Assembly: GCF_000025865.1 (NCBI RefSeq)
Contig: NC_014002.1
Coordinates: 434,001 to 498,000, forward strand
Length of the DNA stretch: 64,000 bases
Direction of reading: 5' to 3'
Origin: Methanohalophilus mahii DSM 5219
Lineage (GTDB): Archaea > Halobacteriota > Methanosarcinia > Methanosarcinales > Methanosarcinaceae
The translations under genes and the position numbers were made by a program. Positions 62,157 through 64,000 of this stretch are shown one piece after another (within the stretch, counting starts at the first letter, position 1; every line of letters begins with the position of its first letter). The notes below the pieces were generated by a model. That model was not told the origin of the DNA, ran no database searches, and saw nothing but the letters and a program-made list of their open reading frames with translations.

Positions 62157-62588
62157 TTGTCAATAAAAGATGGCGACACAATAAAGATCGATTATAAAGG
62201 TACTCTGGATGATGGCACAGTTTTCGACAGTTCCGAAAACCATGAGGAGCCTCTTGAATTTACTGTAGGGGCAGGTCAGGTTATCCAGGGATTTGACGAT
62301 GCTGTCAGAGATATGAAAGAAGGTGAAGAAAAAGAGTTCAGACTTGAGCCTTCTGAAGCTTATGGTGAATACAATGAGGGTCTTTCCCAACCAGTACCTA
62401 AAGACAACATTCAGTCAGATATTGACGTTGAAGTTGGAATGATGTTGCTGGTAAAAACACCTGATGGCCAGGAGCTTCCTGCAAAGATTGTTGAAGTGGG
62501 CGATGAGGAAGTCATACTCGACATGAATCATCCTCTTGCAGGAAAGGCATTGAATTTTAATATACAGGTCAAAGAGATATCATCCTGA
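62157..62588 (+). CDS. FKBP-type peptidyl-prolyl isomerase, cytoplasmic SlyD-like
   Basis: 143 aa, TTG start; GAGTTGAT upstream is a weak ribosome site. FKBP core: IKDGDTIKIDYKGTLDDGTV, AGQVIQGFDDAVRDMKEGEE, LEPSEAYGEY, an inserted flap (~80-120), then NHPLAGKALNFNIQVKEI. No signal peptide, unlike the lipoprotein version at 16248. Typical length for archaeal short FKBPs that combine isomerase and chaperone action. Confidence 0.93.
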   Translation: MSIKDGDTIKIDYKGTLDDGTVFDSSENHEEPLEFTVGAGQVIQGFDDAVRDMKEGEEKEFRLEPSEAYGEYNEGLSQPVPKDNIQSDIDVEVGMMLLVKTPDGQELPAKIVEVGDEEVILDMNHPLAGKALNFNIQVKEISS

Positions 62589-62763
62589 TATCTCTTTTTC
62601 ATCTAATTCCCTAATTCCTTTCCTGAAATTACTGCTTTCTGATTAATGTTTTTCCCAATATATTTTAACCAGCGAAGGCTCTGGAAATTTATAATATTAA
62701 TTAATATATAAATCCACTATAGATTTAAATCCAGGAAGTAAAAGGAAAAAAGTGGGTGGGGAA

Positions 62764-64000
62764 TTATTCCCCTTTTGCCTTGTCCCTCAGGAACTTGTGC
62801 AGAATTCCACCATTTTTGCAGTAGTCCACCTCTATATCGGAATTGAGATTTACAGTTACATTGAATGTGACTTCATTTCCATCCGGGTGGCGGGCTACAA
62901 CCTCGAGTTCTCCGCCGGGTTTCATTTCCGGGATGCCCTTGATGGTGTAGGTTTCATCACCTTCAAGTCCCAGGCTTTCTTTATTTTCACCTTCCCTGAA
63001 CTGCAGGGGGATTACTCCCATTCCCACAAGATTACTGCGGTGAATTCTTTCATAGGACTGTGCGATCACGGCTTTTACACCGAGAAGTTGTGTGCCCTTG
63101 GCCGCCCAGTCACGGGAGCTGCCTGTTCCATATTCCTTGCCTGCGATTACCACCAGTGGAATGTTATTTTCCATGTATTTCATGGCAGCATCATATATTG
63201 GCATCTCTTCTGCCTCAGGGAGGTACACTGTCCATGAACCTTCCTTGCCAGGCACAAGTTTGTTTTTCAGGCGCACGTTACCGAAGGTTCCACGCATCAT
63301 TACTTCGTGGTTGCCCCTTCTGGATCCATAAGAATTGAATTCATTTTCCGCTACACCGTGTTCCATCAGGTACCTGCCTGCAGGATAGTCAGCAGGAATC
63401 GAGCCTGCCGGAGATATATGGTCGGTGGTAATGCTGTCATCCACAACTACAAGTGCTCTTGCATCCTTTATATCTTCCATATTTTCGATATCAACAGGGA
63501 AGTCCTGGAAAAATGGAGGTTCCTGTATGTAGGTAGATTCGTTGTTCCAGTCGTACAGTAATCCTTCCGGAGCGTCAAGTTCCTGCCACCGTTCAGTTCC
63601 CTGGAATACATTGGCATATTCTTTTTCAAACATTTCGGGTTGTACATATTCACCACAATACTGTTCTATCTCACCGTTTGCAGGCCAGATATCCTTCAGG
63701 TAGACCGGTTCACCGTTCGGGTCGCATGCAATAGGTTCTTTTGTGAGGTCAATATCCACCGTGCCTGCCAGAGCAAAGGCAACAACGAGCATAGGGGATG
63801 CTAGGTAATTGGCTTTTACATGGGGACTGATCCTGCCTTCGAAATTCCTGTTTCCGCTGAGTACCGATGCAACGGTCAGGTCACGGTCCTCAATTTCCTT
63901 TACTACCGCTTCATGCAGGGGTCCACTGTTCCCGATACATGTGAGACAGCCGTAGCCCACAAGATGGAATCCCAGGGCTTCCAAGTAAGGTACAAGGCCG
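62764..64000 (-). CDS. aconitate hydratase, AcnA/IRP1 type (5' partial)
   Basis: The C-terminal ~410 residues of a single-chain aconitase; the frame is open to the window edge and the apparent start near 63984 is internal (GLVPYLEALGFHLVGYGC reads through it). GCLTCIGNSGPL supplies two of the three cluster cysteines; the first lies outside. SGNRNFEGRISPHVKANYLASP, DDSITTDHISPAG, FNSYGSRRGNHEVM and YGTGSSRDWAAKG are aconitase active-site segments. Single-chain form sets it apart from the two-subunit dehydratase at 3432. Confidence 0.95.
   Translation of the reverse strand, partial: GLVPYLEALGFHLVGYGCLTCIGNSGPLHEAVVKEIEDRDLTVASVLSGNRNFEGRISPHVKANYLASPMLVVAFALAGTVDIDLTKEPIACDPNGEPVYLKDIWPANGEIEQYCGEYVQPEMFEKEYANVFQGTERWQELDAPEGLLYDWNNESTYIQEPPFFQDFPVDIENMEDIKDARALVVVDDSITTDHISPAGSIPADYPAGRYLMEHGVAENEFNSYGSRRGNHEVMMRGTFGNVRLKNKLVPGKEGSWTVYLPEAEEMPIYDAAMKYMENNIPLVVIAGKEYGTGSSRDWAAKGTQLLGVKAVIAQSYERIHRSNLVGMGVIPLQFREGENKESLGLEGDETYTIKGIPEMKPGGELEVVARHPDGNEVTFNVTVNLNSDIEVDYCKNGGILHKFLRDKAKGE

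Noticed and set aside
63982-63984. TTG as the start of the aconitase gene
   Set aside because: The upstream codons continue the conserved aconitase sequence and the first half of the enzyme is missing; the gene runs off the window.
1-64000. CRISPR array or cas genes
   Set aside because: No regular direct repeats with spacers and no Cas-like protein; the only short-period repeat is the two-copy element at 37073.

Overview
The window comes from a methanogenic archaeon, most likely a methylotrophic member of the Methanosarcinaceae from saline water (Methanohalophilus/Methanolobus/Methanococcoides-like; the genus is inference). Evidence: a soluble heterodisulfide reductase set hdrA-hdrC-hdrB, the methanopterin-pathway aldolase mptD, a proteasome-activating nucleotidase, archaeal-type CDP-alcohol transferase, archease-RtcB, Methanosarcinales-type S-layer (DUF1608) domains, PGF-CTERM surface sorting signals, and archaeal gene starts (GGTGAT-like Shine-Dalgarno sites, frequent TTG starts, and leaderless promoters with a TATA box about 25 nt before ATG).

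Layout. 1-7.4 kb: hdrACB (hdrA cut by the window edge), an aconitase-superfamily dehydratase, a small protein, then a universal stress protein, a tiny membrane protein and an SQR-like flavoprotein with its DUF1641 partner. 7.4-12.6 kb: GNAT protein, a MoxR-type AAA+/VWA pair, cupin. 12.9-20.7 kb: two large paralogous multi-PAS/GAF histidine kinases facing each other across a decayed provirus remnant (terminase C-terminus, frameshifted small gene) and an FKBP lipoprotein. 20.8-30.5 kb: SIMPL protein, tRNA-Thr, then housekeeping genes (class II aldolase, AIP-synthase-like enzyme, archease-rtcB, PUA protein, bactofilin-like protein, argD-hisC, mptD, rubrerythrin). 30.6-42.2 kb: exported metallopeptidase, an iron operon feoB-zinc ribbon-DtxR with two operator-like sites, tRNA-Glu, PAN, a Pro-rich HTH protein, a DUF131 pair, uvrB, tRNA-Gly, AlkD-like, SOUL, tRNA-Leu.

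42.2-59.8 kb is more AT-rich and accessory in character: a degenerate 1-kb insertion sequence, CAP-domain and DUF4234 proteins, a catalytic-core-only tyrosine recombinase, a surface-protein operon, a two-gene cassette with a PD-(D/E)XK nuclease, a frameshifted HTH gene, then flavodoxin, QueG-like, Mth938-like, CBS, AhpD-like, DJ-1/PfpI and radical SAM genes and a zinc-finger nuclease-like protein. 59.9-64 kb returns to core metabolism: Dsr-like siroheme protein, malic enzyme, FKBP, and aconitase cut by the right edge.

The most unusual locus is 46978-51168. A 36-residue secreted peptide overlaps the start of a 945-residue protein that fuses two tandem S-layer DUF1608 domains to a complete OpuAC-type glycine-betaine-binding domain. 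Thirteen bases later follows a PGF-pre-PGF/PGF-CTERM surface protein. Together these look like a betaine receptor built into, or tethered to, the S-layer. Other items worth attention are paired DtxR-like operators in front of feoB, stop codons placed in the loops of 3' hairpins, a repeated ATCTGAGGGGATGAATGG element, a candidate structured RNA near 56.6 kb, and an HdrA/HdrB pair with missing cluster-binding cysteines.
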